IMG/VR virus record: IMGVR_UViG_3300037069_000805
Location: 40,241 to 104,240 of that record
Length of the DNA stretch: 64,000 nt
DNA from: a virus
Direction: 5' to 3' (one strand)
A program made the position numbers and the translations under genes. Below, one piece after another: positions 63,201 through 64,000 of this stretch. Numbering within the stretch: the first letter of the stretch is position 1; each line of letters begins with the position of its first letter. The notes below the pieces were generated by a model. It saw only the letters and a program-made list of their open reading frames with translations. It did no database searches and had not been told where the DNA came from.

Positions 63201-63274
63201 TAAACTTCTAATACAGGTGATGCTGCACAGCCCTGAATAAAAGAATTCGCTATGGGAGAGCTATTAGAAGTTTA
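63201..63274 (+). ncRNA. Structured RNA element C2
   Basis: A 12-bp perfect closing helix (TAAACTTCTAAT/ATTAGAAGTTTA) encloses 50 nt, including a CAGG/CCTG pairing. It starts 6 nt after C1. Confidence 0.5.
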
Positions 63275-63279
63275 TCCTT

Positions 63280-63383
63280 TAAAACTCTTATAATAATTGG
63301 TCATTATGTTATATCCTGAAAGTGTCGACTTTATTAGGATATGTAATGTGAATTAACACACTGATTTAAAGATAAGAGTTTTA
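63280..63383 (+). ncRNA. Structured RNA element C3
   Basis: An 11-bp perfect closing helix (TAAAACTCTTA/TAAGAGTTTTA) encloses a hairpin with ATATCCT/AGGATAT and AAAGT-GTCG-ACTTT stacked inside a CATTA/TAATG extension. A GTG/CAC mini-hairpin follows. This is a clear multibranched fold, starting 5 nt after C2. Confidence 0.5.
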
Positions 63384-63387
63384 TTAA

Positions 63388-63492
63388 TATAGGCTAAACA
63401 TTGATCCTATACAGTATATCAAAATATAGTTCGATTAAGTTCTTGAATTATTATTATTTTGATTAGTATGAAGATATATACAGTAATGTATA
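63388..63492 (+). ncRNA. Three short hairpins between C3 and C4
   Basis: TATAGG/CCTATA (63388-63411), ATCAAAAT/ATTTTGAT (63418-63463) and TATAC/GTATA (63477-63492) continue the tiling without overlap. Confidence 0.35.
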
Positions 63493-63493
63493 A

Positions 63494-63626
63494 TGTGTTG
63501 TTCTCTTGAGAAAGGAATATTAATAAAAGCTGACGGTAAGTAGACAGGAAACTGTAAAAGCTATAAAAACAAGGAAGTACTACTTACAGGCAATAGAGTG
63601 TCAGTTATTTGAAGCTCTACAACACA
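63494..63626 (+). ncRNA. Structured RNA element C4 (GAAA tetraloop)
   Basis: Nested helices TGTGTTGT/ACAACACA (8 bp), AGCTGAC/GTCAGTT (7 bp) and GTAAGTAG/CTACTTAC (8 bp) lead to ACAG-GAAA-CTGT (63544-63555) at one branch. A GNRA loop on a stacked stem is typical of folded RNAs. Confidence 0.55.
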
Positions 63627-63643
63627 AATGAGTTCTCAGCATG

Positions 63644-63708
63644 ACCCTATATTATCTTTTAAGGGCTGGCTATACCCCGAAATATAGCGACAAGTAATAA
63701 TATAGGGT
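63644..63708 (+). ncRNA. Structured RNA element C5
   Basis: A 12-bp perfect closing helix (ACCCTATATTAT/ATAATATAGGGT) encloses a GCTATA/TATAGC hairpin (63669-63688) whose loop contains CCCCGAAA. Confidence 0.52.
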
Positions 63709-63728
63709 GCTAAAAAATAATATAATTT

Positions 63729-63907
63729 ATTTACTTGCTTGAAAATAAATACTAATTCCTGATAACAACTTTTGAACAAAAGAGTTAGAAGCTATTCAGA
63801 GCTGTTGTTTATTAGAGAGATATATACTCATTAAGACTGCCTTGAAATAGTTGGATGAAAGCAGTACCAACAATATATTCCAACACTGAATTGTTGGACA
63901 AGTAAAT
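63729..63907 (+). ncRNA. Structured RNA element C6
   Basis: A 9-bp closing helix (ATTTACTTG/CAAGTAAAT) encloses CTTTT-GAAC-AAAAG (63769-63782) inside AACAAC/GTTGTT, and CCAACAAT/ATTGTTGG (63867-63897). The 3' arm runs into six T residues 20 nt before a lipoprotein gene. Confidence 0.5.
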
Positions 63908-63927
63908 TTTTTATTAACTAAATTATT

Positions 63928-64000
63928 ATGAAGAAACTATTATTTATACTATTTATAGTATTAACAACATCATGTGCATCCAAAGGAGGCAACATACATC
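63928..64000 (+). CDS. Lipoprotein, N-terminal part only
   Basis: The frame begins MKKLLFILFIVLTTSCASKG, a lipoprotein signal peptide with lipobox LTTSC (Cys16), and continues off the window end. Only 24 residues are seen. A phage-encoded lipoprotein would be anchored in the host envelope, with superinfection exclusion a common role for such proteins, but the mature protein is outside the window. Confidence 0.7.
   Translation, partial: MKKLLFILFIVLTTSCASKGGNIH

Noticed and set aside
63335-63368. TTAGGATATG on the plus strand as a promoter
   Set aside because: No TAnnTTTG box follows at 20 nt, and the sequence is fully used as the 3' arm of a helix in element C3.
1-64000. Integrase, attachment sites, diversity-generating retroelement, insertion sequences
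   Set aside because: No corresponding proteins, template/variable repeats or terminal inverted repeats with transposase were seen.

Overview
This window is most likely part of a crAss-like phage genome (Crassvirales) that infects a Bacteroidota host. It is very AT-rich and uses the standard bacterial code. It carries the expected block of crAss-type virion genes on the minus strand: a ~2,200-residue virion RNA polymerase with a DYDID catalytic motif, giant internal proteins, a P22 gp10-like tail protein, major capsid protein, portal and large terminase. Minus-strand promoters fit the Bacteroidota -33 TTTG / -7 TAnnTTTG pattern, which supports the host assignment. There is no integrase, attachment site, tRNA or CRISPR array.

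Layout, left to right. 1-20,426 (-): internal or ejected virion proteins: a partial giant protein with two HExxH motifs, the virion RNA polymerase, and three further large proteins. 20,995-28,408 (-): tail nozzle and connector-like proteins and a metallophosphoesterase. 28,491-32,987 (-): a membrane and lysis region (anchored protein, glycosyltransferase, holin-like protein, NHL-repeat protein, M15 endolysin, coiled-coil membrane protein). 33,016-39,686 (-): tail fibre and appendage genes. 39,757-49,868 (-): head genes (structural proteins, major capsid protein, acidic scaffold candidate, portal, TerL). 49,859-53,308 (-): a full-length GroEL homologue and a GroES-like protein with small genes between them. 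53,295-57,206 (-): a stack of about fifteen small, overlapping genes including PhoH. 57,190-59,328 (-): two endonuclease-type genes and a small HExxH protein, with three promoters. 59,526-64,000 (+): an oppositely transcribed region where short genes are separated by three noncoding zones of about 0.47, 0.82 and 0.86 kb that are tiled with perfect inverted repeats.

Two features stand out. First, eight homing-endonuclease-type genes (six GIY-YIG/T5orf172-like beside virion or small genes, one T5orf172 gene with its own promoter and terminator, one HNH) sit in gene junctions, mostly with stop/start overlaps that keep translation coupled. Second, the plus-strand noncoding zones hold a near-continuous series of stem-closed, multibranched elements lying end to end. 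Their closing helices are 7-15 bp and often run into a T tract. They do not fold as tRNAs and are the best candidate here for an undescribed RNA system.

Regulation: seven minus-strand promoters share TTWGGAWT, then TAYMTTWG after an exact 20-nt gap between TTWG and the -7 box. Two of them, before the portal and scaffold/capsid genes, also share an identical 15-bp box exactly 34 nt further upstream. No promoter of this type was found on the plus strand, so a different polymerase, possibly the virion RNA polymerase, may transcribe that side.
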